35,287 nucleotides of DNA from Oscillospiraceae bacterium (GTDB lineage Bacteria; Bacillota; Clostridia; Oscillospirales; Acutalibacteraceae). The translations under genes were made by a program, and so were the position numbers. Each line of letters opens with the position of its first letter. Position 1 is the stretch's first letter. The notes beneath the pieces are model-generated. The model did no database searches. It saw nothing but the letters and a program-made list of their open reading frames with translations, and was not told where the DNA came from. Positions 7,632 to 16,666 of this stretch are shown piece by piece. The stretch covers positions 1 through 35,287 of the forward strand of contig SVOV01000025.1 of assembly GCA_015066205.1 (NCBI GenBank), read 5' to 3'.

Positions 7632-7672
7632 AAAAAAAGGCTGAAGCTGGTTTTTCAGCTTCAGTCTTTATT
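7632..7672 (-). terminator. Bidirectional-looking terminator downstream of the XRE gene
   Basis: The stem CTGAAGCTG (7641-7649) pairs with CAGCTTCAG (7656-7664). A run of A lies on its left (7632-7638) and a run of T on its right, so either strand could terminate. It sits directly after the stop codon of the minus-strand XRE-type gene. Confidence 0.85.
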
Positions 7673-8309
7673 TTTTTTCTGATTTTTTTCTCATTACATA
7701 CCACAGTATTATTATCACCTGAAAAACTGCGGCGGCTATGAAAATTTTCTCTGCGCTTTTTTCGGCAAAATCAAAGACATTGAAGGATACGAGAAGAGAT
7801 ATTACTCCGCCCCATAATATTCCCGATACGCTTAGTGCCTGCTGCCATATTCTGCCCCATATTTTTGAAAATATCAGGGTGATTATGAAGCTTGCGGGGA
7901 CGGAATACATAAATACAAGAATTATGTCATTCTGTCCGAGACCGTATATGCCGTTTATTATAAGATCCGTTATAAAATATATTACCGAGGACACAAGCCA
8001 CAGAAGTCCGACGCTAAGCGCCGTTATCATTATTCTTCTGAACTGCTTGAGCTTTACCAATTCATCTATTTTTTCCGCAACGGGGTTTTTCTCCTCCTGA
8101 CCTATAAGATCATTGATACTGCAGGAAAAAAGCTCCGACATCTTATAAAGCACGAAGATATCGGGAGCGGATTCTCCCCTCTCCCATTTGGAAACTGCCT
8201 TATCGGAATAATTCAGCTTCTCACCGAGAGCGCTCTGGGTGAGTCCGTTTGCCTTGCGGTAATATGAAATATTGTTTCCTGTTCTTTTTCTGAAATCACT
8301 TTCGTTCAA
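7668..8309 (-). CDS. XRE-family DNA-binding protein with C-terminal membrane helices
   Basis: A 213-residue protein. Residues ~8-65 form a Cro/CI-type helix-turn-helix (ISYYRKANGLTQSALGEKL, then YSDKAVSKWERGESAPD), the classic XRE pattern. A short linker leads to about four hydrophobic helices (~93-115, 125-145, 155-175, 188-205) and a Lys-rich tail. This suggests a membrane-tethered regulator that may link DNA binding to an envelope signal; target and signal are unknown. The frame opens with TTG at 8309, which gives the normal XRE start; the ribosome site is poor (GGCGGTG). It lies 17 nt downstream of homoserine dehydrogenase on the same strand and may be co-transcribed with it, though no functional link is evident. 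Confidence 0.85.
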   Translation of the reverse strand: MNESDFRKRTGNNISYYRKANGLTQSALGEKLNYSDKAVSKWERGESAPDIFVLYKMSELFSCSINDLIGQEEKNPVAEKIDELVKLKQFRRIMITALSVGLLWLVSSVIYFITDLIINGIYGLGQNDIILVFMYSVPASFIITLIFSKIWGRIWQQALSVSGILWGGVISLLVSFNVFDFAEKSAEKIFIAAAVFQVIIILWYVMRKKSEKK

Positions 8310-8326
8310 ATCAACACCGCCGAAAA

Positions 8327-9559
8327 TTAGTCAAGCATTCTTATAACCGAAGCGGGAGCAAAATCACGAAGCTCTGAGAGAATATCTCTCAGCTCCTTTT
8401 CCGCCGCTCTTCCCGTTATAAAGGCAATTTCGTTTGAGGGAGCGTCTTCTCTTTCAATTACTCTTACTCCGCCGAAGGCTTCTCTTATGTTTATAAGGCT
8501 GTCTTCCTTATTTTTTGCATAGCCTCTTACAAAAAGTGCGGTTTCGTAAAGCATATAGTCTTCAAGCACATTATCCTTATGCTCTTCCCAGAAATAATGC
8601 TTTTCGTTCTTCTTCAGTCTTACACATTCCATAACATCGCCCGTTACGGCACTGGCTGTTGCTTCCTTGCCTGCACCCTGTCCGTAGAGAAGAACATCGC
8701 CGATACTGTCACCTGTTATCGAAATTGCGTTATAAACACCGTTTACATCGGAAATGAGTGAAGATGTATTAACAAGGAAAGGACAGACGATAGCACCGAT
8801 TTTGCCGTTGTTAAGCTTATGAGCTTTTCCGAGAAGCTTGATTCTGCAGCCTGCATTTGCGGCATAGGCGGCATCCTCGAGAGTAATGTTTCTTATACCC
8901 TCTGTGTGTATCTCCTCGGGATAGACATGGCTTCCGTAGGCAATGGAGGCTAAAATACAGGTCTTTCTTCCCGCATCAAGACCATCTACATCTGCAGTGG
9001 GATCCTTTTCGGCATAGCCCTTTTCCTGCGCTATCTTAAGAGCGGTATCAAAGGACATTTTCTCATCTATCATCTTTGTAAGAATAAAGTTTGTTGTACC
9101 GTTGAGAATACCTGAAAATGACAGGATATTATTTGCAGAAAGAGCGGAGAACATAGTTCTTATGACGGGAATACCTCCGCATACTGCTGCCTCAAACATA
9201 AAGGCGGCATTATTTTCTCTTGCGGTCTTAAAAAGCTCCTGAGCCTTTGCGGCAACAAGGGCCTTGTTTGATGTAACAACGCTTTTACCCTTGCTTAAGC
9301 ACTTTTTACAGAAGGTAAAGGCAGGCTCGACACCGCCCATGGTCTCAACCACGCAGCCTATTTCCTCATCCTCTGCAATTATATCAATATCCTTAACTAT
9401 TCTGCTTTCATAGGGGCTCCCGGTAAAATCTCTTATATCAAGTATATATTTAACGCTTATTTCTTCGCCGGCGCTCTTTACCATAAGTTCCTTTTTTTCA
9501 TCGAGAATATCGACTACACCTGAGCCTACCGTGCCGCATCCTAAAACGGCTATCTTCAT
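8327..9559 (-). CDS. hom: Homoserine dehydrogenase
   Basis: Catalyses NAD(P)H-dependent reduction of aspartate semialdehyde to homoserine, the branch point to threonine and methionine. The 410-residue product has an N-terminal Rossmann fold (MKIAVLGCGTVGSGVVDIL; Gly7, Gly9, Gly12). Its central catalytic domain contains GGIPVIRTM, NGTTNFILTKM and DPTADVDGLDAGRKTCILA. A C-terminal ACT-like segment (~345-410, ending EIAFITGRAAEKELRDIL) would allow feedback control by an end product such as threonine. The ATG at 9559 has an AGGAG 8 nt upstream on the minus strand. It diverges from dnaA across a ~217-bp AT-rich gap. No thrB, thrC or aspartate kinase gene is in the window. Confidence 0.95.
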   Translation of the reverse strand: MKIAVLGCGTVGSGVVDILDEKKELMVKSAGEEISVKYILDIRDFTGSPYESRIVKDIDIIAEDEEIGCVVETMGGVEPAFTFCKKCLSKGKSVVTSNKALVAAKAQELFKTARENNAAFMFEAAVCGGIPVIRTMFSALSANNILSFSGILNGTTNFILTKMIDEKMSFDTALKIAQEKGYAEKDPTADVDGLDAGRKTCILASIAYGSHVYPEEIHTEGIRNITLEDAAYAANAGCRIKLLGKAHKLNNGKIGAIVCPFLVNTSSLISDVNGVYNAISITGDSIGDVLLYGQGAGKEATASAVTGDVMECVRLKKNEKHYFWEEHKDNVLEDYMLYETALFVRGYAKNKEDSLINIREAFGGVRVIEREDAPSNEIAFITGRAAEKELRDILSELRDFAPASVIRMLD

Positions 9560-9693
9560 AAAAACACTCCTGACGGGTAATATTTATTTAATTTTACTAT
9601 AACTCAAAATAAAAGTAAAGAAATTTTTTCAGGATATTCTCCTATTATATAAATAATAATAATTAAAAAATTTTATTAACTTTAAACTTTATA

Positions 9694-9722
9694 TTGAATT
9701 TAAAAGTTTTCTATGATATTAT
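9694..9722 (+). promoter_or_regulatory. Putative sigma-A promoter of dnaA
   Basis: TTGAAT (9694-9699) and TATTAT (9717-9722) are separated by exactly 17 bp, 54 bp before the dnaA start, in a very AT-rich 217-bp gap. I see no DnaA-box-like sequence in this gap. Confidence 0.55.
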
Positions 9723-9776
9723 ATAAAAGTATAGTTATAAGTATAAGAGAAAGTATGTAAAAAATCAGGAGGTTAT

Positions 9777-11126
9777 ATGGATACACTTAACGATATCTGG
9801 AAACAGGTCTTATCGATATGTAAGGAAGAGGTTTCCGATGTAATGTACAATATGTGGCTGGCGCCGTTGGAATTCATCAATTTTGAAAATGATACCGTAG
9901 TATTCACGGTAAATGCGGAATTCAGAAAGAACATAATCCTTACAAAGTTTTCGGACATACTCAAGAGAGCATTTATGAGTGTAATAGGCTTTGAGGTCGA
10001 AATAGATGTAATTGTAAACGAGGCGGCAAATGTCAAGGATAAGAAAAACGAGATAAATACACAAAAGGAAGACGGGGAAAAGGAAGAAAGAGCGGCTCAG
10101 CCTATAAAGGACAGCCTGAGCTCATATACATTTGACAATTTTATAGTAGGAAAATCAAACTTTTTCTCATACGAGGTAGCAAAGAGAGTAGCGGCAAATC
10201 CCGGCAATGAAAATCCGTTTCTTATATACGGAAACTCGGGACTCGGCAAGACACATCTTCTTTTTGCAATATATAACGAGCTTAAGAGAAAGAACCCAAA
10301 CAGCGTAGTAATTTATACGACCAGCGCAAACTTTATGTCGGAATTCATAAATTGCCTTGAATCAAAGACAACAAAGGCTTTCCAGAATAAATACAGAAAT
10401 GTAGATGCGCTTCTTATAGACGATATACAGATGATGCGTTCAGGTGAAAGAACACAGGAAGAGTTTTTCAACACCTTTAATGCATTATATCAGGCGGGCA
10501 AGCAGATAGTTCTTACCGCCGATGTACCGCCGAAAGAGATGCTGGGCTTTGATGAAAGACTTCGCACCCGTTTTGAGATGGGTATTATAACAGATGTCAC
10601 AGCTCCTGATGTAGAAACGAGAAAGGCTATCATTAAGAGAAAGTGTAATTTCTACGGAATCACTCTTTCTGATGCGGCAACTGACCTTATTGCGACGAAG
10701 ATAACAAGCAACATCCGTCAGATAGAGGGAACGGTAAATAAGATAGAGGCCATAAGAAAGGTATACGGCAGTATGCCCACATATGAGCAGATACAGGCAA
10801 TAGTAAACGATGTGGTACACGATTCAGTGCCTGTAGATACGATAGCCGAAAAGGTATTCTCCACTGTATCCGAGGCATTCGGCGTAACAGTAGACGAAAT
10901 AAAGTCCAACCAGAGAGCGCAGAAGATAACCAAGGCAAGAAATGTCAGCATGTATGTACTGAGAAGTGTAATACAGGGCATAACTCTTCAGGAGATAGGA
11001 GATTTCTTCGGAAAGAACCACGCCACGGTATCGCACTCACTGAATTTAGTGACGGATGCTATGGAAAAGGACAGTATATTTAAGAATACGGTCAATAACA
11101 TAATAAGACAAGTGAAAGAGAAATAA
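9777..11126 (+). CDS. dnaA: Chromosomal replication initiator DnaA, with divergent DNA-binding domain
   Basis: ATP-dependent initiator that binds DnaA boxes and melts the origin. The 449-residue product has domain I (~1-80), a Lys/Glu-rich linker (~85-112), an AAA+ core and the DNA-binding domain IV (~352-449). Core motifs are Walker A GNSGLGKTH (152-160), Walker B ALLIDDIQMM and the RLRTRFEMG box (261-269). An AGGAGG lies 5 nt before the ATG. Domain IV reads LQEIGDFFGKNHATVSHS, where the usual family sequence is LPEIGDAFGGRDHTTVLHA. By alignment with E. coli from memory, Pro423 is Gln405, Asp433 is Asn414, Thr435 is Ala416, and one Gly of the turn is missing. Arg380, His415, Thr417 and Val418 keep their expected identity. 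The candidate boxes nearby are also non-standard. Purine-ending codons (ATA, GTA, AGA) are much commoner than in dnaN-gyrA. Confidence 0.97.
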   Translation: MDTLNDIWKQVLSICKEEVSDVMYNMWLAPLEFINFENDTVVFTVNAEFRKNIILTKFSDILKRAFMSVIGFEVEIDVIVNEAANVKDKKNEINTQKEDGEKEERAAQPIKDSLSSYTFDNFIVGKSNFFSYEVAKRVAANPGNENPFLIYGNSGLGKTHLLFAIYNELKRKNPNSVVIYTTSANFMSEFINCLESKTTKAFQNKYRNVDALLIDDIQMMRSGERTQEEFFNTFNALYQAGKQIVLTADVPPKEMLGFDERLRTRFEMGIITDVTAPDVETRKAIIKRKCNFYGITLSDAATDLIATKITSNIRQIEGTVNKIEAIRKVYGSMPTYEQIQAIVNDVVHDSVPVDTIAEKVFSTVSEAFGVTVDEIKSNQRAQKITKARNVSMYVLRSVIQGITLQEIGDFFGKNHATVSHSLNLVTDAMEKDSIFKNTVNNIIRQVKEK

Positions 11127-11138
11127 GTGCTGAAACGG

Positions 11139-11340
11139 CATTTGTGCGAATTCGGAGATCGGAGATCGGAATTCGGAGAAAACGCACAGCCGAACTCACC
11201 CATTGGGGAGATCTCCCCGCTCCCGCATAGAGCGCAAGCGGAGCAAGACACGAAGTGTCTTCCGAACCTATTATCTTTTATCTATTATCTATTCTCTATT
11301 CTTTTAGATATTCTTTTAGAATAAAAATTACAACTCCTGA
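11139..11340. repeat. Repeat fragments downstream of dnaA
   Basis: After the dnaA stop there is a short tandem of GGAGATC units and a GGGGAGATCTCCCC palindrome (11205-11218). The GCGCAAGC motif and the hairpin AAGACAC-GAA-GTGTCTT (11245-11261) follow, the latter a stem variant of the AAGGC-GAA-GCCTT module seen elsewhere. A TTTTATCTATTATCTATTC tract and the ATTACAACTCCTG end shared with 29330 and 35225 (inverted) close the block. I see no gene with a ribosome site. Confidence 0.75.
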
Positions 11341-11344
11341 AAAC

Positions 11345-11660
11345 GGGAGGGGAAACCCCTCACCTACCAACTGCCACCGGCATCGGAACACTCATTCGCC
11401 CCTCGCCGGGGGTGCCCCGTAAAAGAAGCCTGCCTCTATAAACTTACTTTAATTGTGGATTTTTTATTGAGATTATGTGCTTCGCACTTAAGAAAACCCC
11501 CGGCGAGGGTTTTCTTAAAAACTTTCCTGCGCTTATGGAAGTAAAAGAGGATTTCGCTGTCTGCGGACAGCGACAAAGGCTCCGCCTCTTGACTCCGTGA
11601 CCTTTCGAGAAAGGTCAACGAAAGCTTCTCTCCGTCACTCCCGTGACGAGAAGCATTGAC
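11345..11660. repeat. Composite hairpin repeat (R element), rearranged copy
   Basis: The block contains GGGAGGGG-AAA-CCCCTC, the CACTCATTCGCCCCTCGCC segment and GTGC-TTC-GCAC (11477-11487). AAGAAAACCC pairs with GGGTTTTCTT (11490-11516). TCGCTGTC-TGCG-GACAGCGA (11554-11573) and GACCTTTC-GA-GAAAGGTC (11599-11616) follow, then a GTCAC-TCCC-GTGAC hairpin. Several stems differ from those at 7155-7620 and 30835-31160 but remain fully paired. Confidence 0.8.
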
Positions 11661-11700
11661 TTAAAATGAGCAGATTTTCTTTTTTTTGAAAAGATGGCTT

Positions 11701-11860
11701 TTTAACAGATCTTCAACAATCAACAATGAGTTTTCGACAACTTCAACAGGGCGGTTTTTGTGCTTGTCAGTTCAACAGATTATCGAAAAGTCAGTTTTTG
11801 ATAACTTTGCCTGTTTTTTCCTTATTTTTCAAGCCCTGCGGCAGTTTTCGACAATTTGAA
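11701..11860. other. Candidate origin box cluster A, between dnaA and dnaN
   Basis: The leader of dnaN holds many related 9-mers. TTTTCGACA occurs at 11731-11739 and 11845-11853, each followed within a few bases by an AACAG. TTATCGAAA is at 11780-11788 and TTCAACA at 11712, 11742 and 11771. These resemble DnaA boxes (TTWTNCACA) with a changed sixth base. An AT-rich segment (11865-11910) lies to the right. In many Firmicutes part of oriC is in this gap, so this may be oriC. A conventional TTATCCACA was not found. Confidence 0.5.
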
Positions 11861-11939
11861 CAGCCCTAATAACAATAACAACTTTTAAACATTGATTACA
11901 TAACAAACACACAGAAATTCCTTTCGGGAGGTTTTTAAT

Positions 11940-13046
11940 ATGAAAATCGTCTGTAATACAAATTCATTTACAAACAGCTGTCTTAATGTTCAGAGATCTA
12001 TTCCCTCAAAGGCTGTTCTTCCCCATCTTGAATGTATCCTCATTCAGACCGAGGGAGATTCCTCCGTTAAGCTTACGGGCTTCGATCTCGATATTGCTGT
12101 TATGAAATCCGTAAATGTTAAGGTTGAAGAGGAAGGCGCAGTTGTTCTTAATGCTAAAATATTCTGCGATATGTTAAAGCTTCTTCCCGATGATGTGGTT
12201 ACCATAACCTGCAACGAAAGAAATATATGTACCGTTAAAAGCGGTAATTCGGAATATACCCTCATAAGCCTTAATCCCGCCGAATATCCCGACCTTCCCT
12301 CAATTACAGAGGAAAATTCTTTTGATATAAAGGCGGATGTATTAAAGGATATGATAAAAAGAACCGTTTTCGCCGTTTCTCCCGATGACGGCAAGACCGT
12401 TCACAGAGGTGTTAAGTTTGAGATTTCTCCCGGACATATCAGACTTGTTGCCATCGACGGCTACCGCCTTGCAATCAGAGATGAATTTATTGAATATAAT
12501 TCCTCCGACCTTAATTTCGTTGTTCCCGCAAAAACTCTCAATGAGGTAATAAAGCTTGCGGAAAATGACGATGACTTTATTAAGATTTTCAAGGGCAGAC
12601 GCCATATTATGTTCGATATGAACGGCTACCGCCTTATTTCAAAGCTTCTTGAGGGTGAGTTCCTCGATTACCGCAGTGCTCTTCCCAAATCAAAGAGCGC
12701 TACCGTCAGAGTAAATACCAGAGCCTTACTCGAGCTTATTGAAAGAACCATGCCCGTTATTATGGAAAAAAAGAGAAGTCCCGTCAAATGTATATTTGAG
12801 GATGATATTCTCCAGCTTTCCGTTTTCAGCTCGCAGGGCGGCTTTAATGAAAGCATTCCCGTTTCCGTTGACGGTGACAGAACAGAGATATGCTTCAATA
12901 ACCGCTTCCTTCTTGAGGCTCTCAGAAGCTGTGACACCGAAGAGGTTCTTATTGAGCTCAACGGTTCAATTTCTCCCGCAATTATCGTTCCTCCCGAGGG
13001 AGATGAATACCTCTACTTTATTTTACCCGTAAGAATGAAGGATTAA
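11940..13046 (+). CDS. dnaN: DNA polymerase III sliding clamp (beta subunit)
   Basis: Forms the ring-shaped dimer that tethers replicative polymerase to DNA. The 368-residue length and three-domain pattern match the family. The start MKIVCNTNSFTNSCLNVQRS, the HRGVKFEIS / LVAIDGYRLAIRD region and the ending EYLYFILPVRMKD are typical; the ending forms part of the hydrophobic pocket that binds clamp-interacting motifs. A GGGAGG lies 7 nt before the ATG. It is separated from dnaA by an ~810-bp gap of repeats and box-like sequences, and the S4 gene follows after 7 nt. Codons here are pyrimidine-ending (ATT, CTT, GTT), unlike dnaA. Confidence 0.97.
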   Translation: MKIVCNTNSFTNSCLNVQRSIPSKAVLPHLECILIQTEGDSSVKLTGFDLDIAVMKSVNVKVEEEGAVVLNAKIFCDMLKLLPDDVVTITCNERNICTVKSGNSEYTLISLNPAEYPDLPSITEENSFDIKADVLKDMIKRTVFAVSPDDGKTVHRGVKFEISPGHIRLVAIDGYRLAIRDEFIEYNSSDLNFVVPAKTLNEVIKLAENDDDFIKIFKGRRHIMFDMNGYRLISKLLEGEFLDYRSALPKSKSATVRVNTRALLELIERTMPVIMEKKRSPVKCIFEDDILQLSVFSSQGGFNESIPVSVDGDRTEICFNNRFLLEALRSCDTEEVLIELNGSISPAIIVPPEGDEYLYFILPVRMKD

Positions 13047-13053
13047 AGATATT

Positions 13054-13317
13054 ATGGAAAGAAAAAAATTAACCGTAAGAGCAGTCACCTTGTCCGAAGA
13101 AAAGCTTTTTATCACTACTCCCTTTATAAAGCTTGATTCTGCTCTCAAGCTCTCCGGCATTGCCGATACGGGCGGAACGGCAAAAATGCTCATTGAGGAT
13201 TCCTGCGTTAAGGTCAACGGTGAAATAACCGTTCAGCGCGGAAAAAAGCTTTTCCCGGGTGATAAAATATCCTTTAAGAATTCTGTCTTTATAATATGCA
13301 GTAATGAAGATAACTGA
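13054..13317 (+). CDS. yaaA: S4-domain RNA-binding protein YaaA (RlbA-type)
   Basis: A small (87-residue) S4-like RNA-binding protein that sits between dnaN and recF in many Firmicutes. YaaA-type proteins have been connected with ribosome assembly. The S4 fold is visible as IKLDSALKLSGIADTGGTAK followed by VKVNGEITVQRGKKLFPGD, the usual VxVNGxxxxxRGKKL pattern. There is an N-terminal extension of about 20 residues (RAVTLSEEKLFITTPF). It starts 7 nt after dnaN, and its end overlaps the start of recF by 14 nt, so the genes are probably translated together. Confidence 0.9.
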   Translation: MERKKLTVRAVTLSEEKLFITTPFIKLDSALKLSGIADTGGTAKMLIEDSCVKVNGEITVQRGKKLFPGDKISFKNSVFIICSNEDN

Positions 13318-14377
13318 GCTTGAATTAAAAAACTACCGTAACATAGCGGAGCTTTATCTATCACCCTGTGAATCCGTCAATATTATTTACGGAGAAAATG
13401 CTCAGGGTAAAACCAATATTTTAGAAAGTATTTTTCTTTTTACGGGTCTTAAAAGCTTCCGCAGCACCAAGGACAGAGAGCTCGTGTCCTTCGGAAAAAA
13501 CGAGGCTCTCATAAAAACCGCATTTTCCACCCGTATGAGGGAGCAGACGGCTGAAATTAAGATAACTGACCGAAGAAGAGCGGCTCTCAACGGCGTTTCT
13601 CTTAAAAGTCCCGTTGAGCTTATGAGTAAATTTCCCGCCGCTTTATTTGTTCCGGGCTTTATGTCCATTATTCAGAACGGCCCCGCAGAAAGGCGCAGAT
13701 TTATCGATTCCGCCATCTGTCAGATAAAGCCGCGCTATGCCGTGCTTCTTACGGAATACACAAAGCTTTTAAGACAGAGAAATGCCGTTCTTAAGGACAG
13801 CGACAGTATTTCCGAAATAAAGCTTTTTATGGAATGTATAAACGAGAGCTTTTCCTCTCTCGGCGATGAGATATACAGAGAAAGAAAGGCTTACCTTTCG
13901 GTGCTTCTTCCCTTTATTGAGGAGATCTACGGCGGTCTTTCCTCGGGAAAGGAAAATATCAGCTTTTCATATATAAGAAAGGGCGACCCAACTCTTGAAG
14001 CTCCCTTTTCCGATATTCTTAAAAGACACGAAAACACGGACATCTCAGCCCGTATGACTCTCACCGGAATTCACCGTGATGACATTGACATAAATATAAA
14101 CGGCGTTTCGGCAAGAAGCTTCGGCTCACAGGGTCAGAAGCGTTCTGCCGCAATAGCTCTGAAGCTATCTGAAGCCGAGGTTATAAAAGCGAAGATAAAT
14201 GAAGACCCTCTTATTCTTCTTGATGATGTTATGAGTGAGCTTGACACCGCAAGACAGGATTATATTCTTAATCACATAAGGGACAAACAGGTTTTTATTA
14301 CCTGCTGCGACCCCGCTTCTATTTTAAGAATGGGTGAGGGTAAGACCTTTAATATATCAGACGGAAGGCTTATTTGA
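13304..14377 (+). CDS. recF: DNA replication/repair ATPase RecF
   Basis: An SMC-like ATPase that helps load RecA at single-strand gaps together with RecO and RecR. The 357-residue product starts MKITELELKNYRNI. It has Walker A GENAQGKTN (30-38), the ABC-type signature region SQGQKRSAAIALKLSEAE and Walker B LILLDDVMSELD. Length and motif order match the family. The start overlaps yaaA by 14 nt without its own strong ribosome site, which suggests translational coupling. remB starts 1 nt after the recF stop. Confidence 0.96.
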   Translation: MKITELELKNYRNIAELYLSPCESVNIIYGENAQGKTNILESIFLFTGLKSFRSTKDRELVSFGKNEALIKTAFSTRMREQTAEIKITDRRRAALNGVSLKSPVELMSKFPAALFVPGFMSIIQNGPAERRRFIDSAICQIKPRYAVLLTEYTKLLRQRNAVLKDSDSISEIKLFMECINESFSSLGDEIYRERKAYLSVLLPFIEEIYGGLSSGKENISFSYIRKGDPTLEAPFSDILKRHENTDISARMTLTGIHRDDIDININGVSARSFGSQGQKRSAAIALKLSEAEVIKAKINEDPLILLDDVMSELDTARQDYILNHIRDKQVFITCCDPASILRMGEGKTFNISDGRLI

Positions 14378-14378
14378 T

Positions 14379-14636
14379 ATGTATTTGCATTTAGGACAGG
14401 ATACCGTTATAAGAAAAGAAGAAATTCTCGGTATTTTTGACATAGACACATCCACGGTTTCTGCTATAACAAGAAACTATCTTTCCCGCAAGGAAAAGGA
14501 AGGAAGCTGTATCACGGTTTCATATGAGCTTCCCGGCTCCTTTGTCGTATGTACCGACAAAACGGGAAAGGAAACAGTCTATATATCCCAGCTTTCCGCA
14601 TCAACTTTACTTAAAAGAACAGAAGAAATCTATTAA
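14379..14636 (+). CDS. remB: RemB-like regulator (DUF370, YaaB)
   Basis: An 85-residue protein of the DUF370 family, which includes the Bacillus matrix regulators RemA and RemB. It starts MYLHLGQDTVIRKEEILGIF and continues with FDIDTSTVSAITRNYLS and VYISQLSASTLLKR, all typical of the family. The in-frame ATG at 14334 lies within recF and gives a non-family N-terminus, so I use 14379, one base after the recF stop. Its place between recF and gyrB is the classical one. Its target in this organism is unknown. Confidence 0.9.
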   Translation: MYLHLGQDTVIRKEEILGIFDIDTSTVSAITRNYLSRKEKEGSCITVSYELPGSFVVCTDKTGKETVYISQLSASTLLKRTEEIY

Positions 14637-14669
14637 CTTTGTTTCTTAAACTCTAAGGAGGATCAATAA

Positions 14670-16655
<1,986 letters not shown>

Positions 16656-16666
16656 GGAGATTCAGA

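Noticed and set aside
9560..9776. oriC in the hom-dnaA gap
   Set aside because: AT-rich, but no clustered DnaA-box-like sequences were found; only a promoter candidate.
11127..11324. 65-codon frame directly after dnaA
   Set aside because: Covers repeat fragments (GGAGATC tandem, hairpins) and has no ribosome site or family-like sequence.
13236..13262. Noc-binding-like TTCCCGGG sequence in yaaA
   Set aside because: Only the core CCCGGG is palindromic; the flanks do not match ATTTCCCGGGAAAT.
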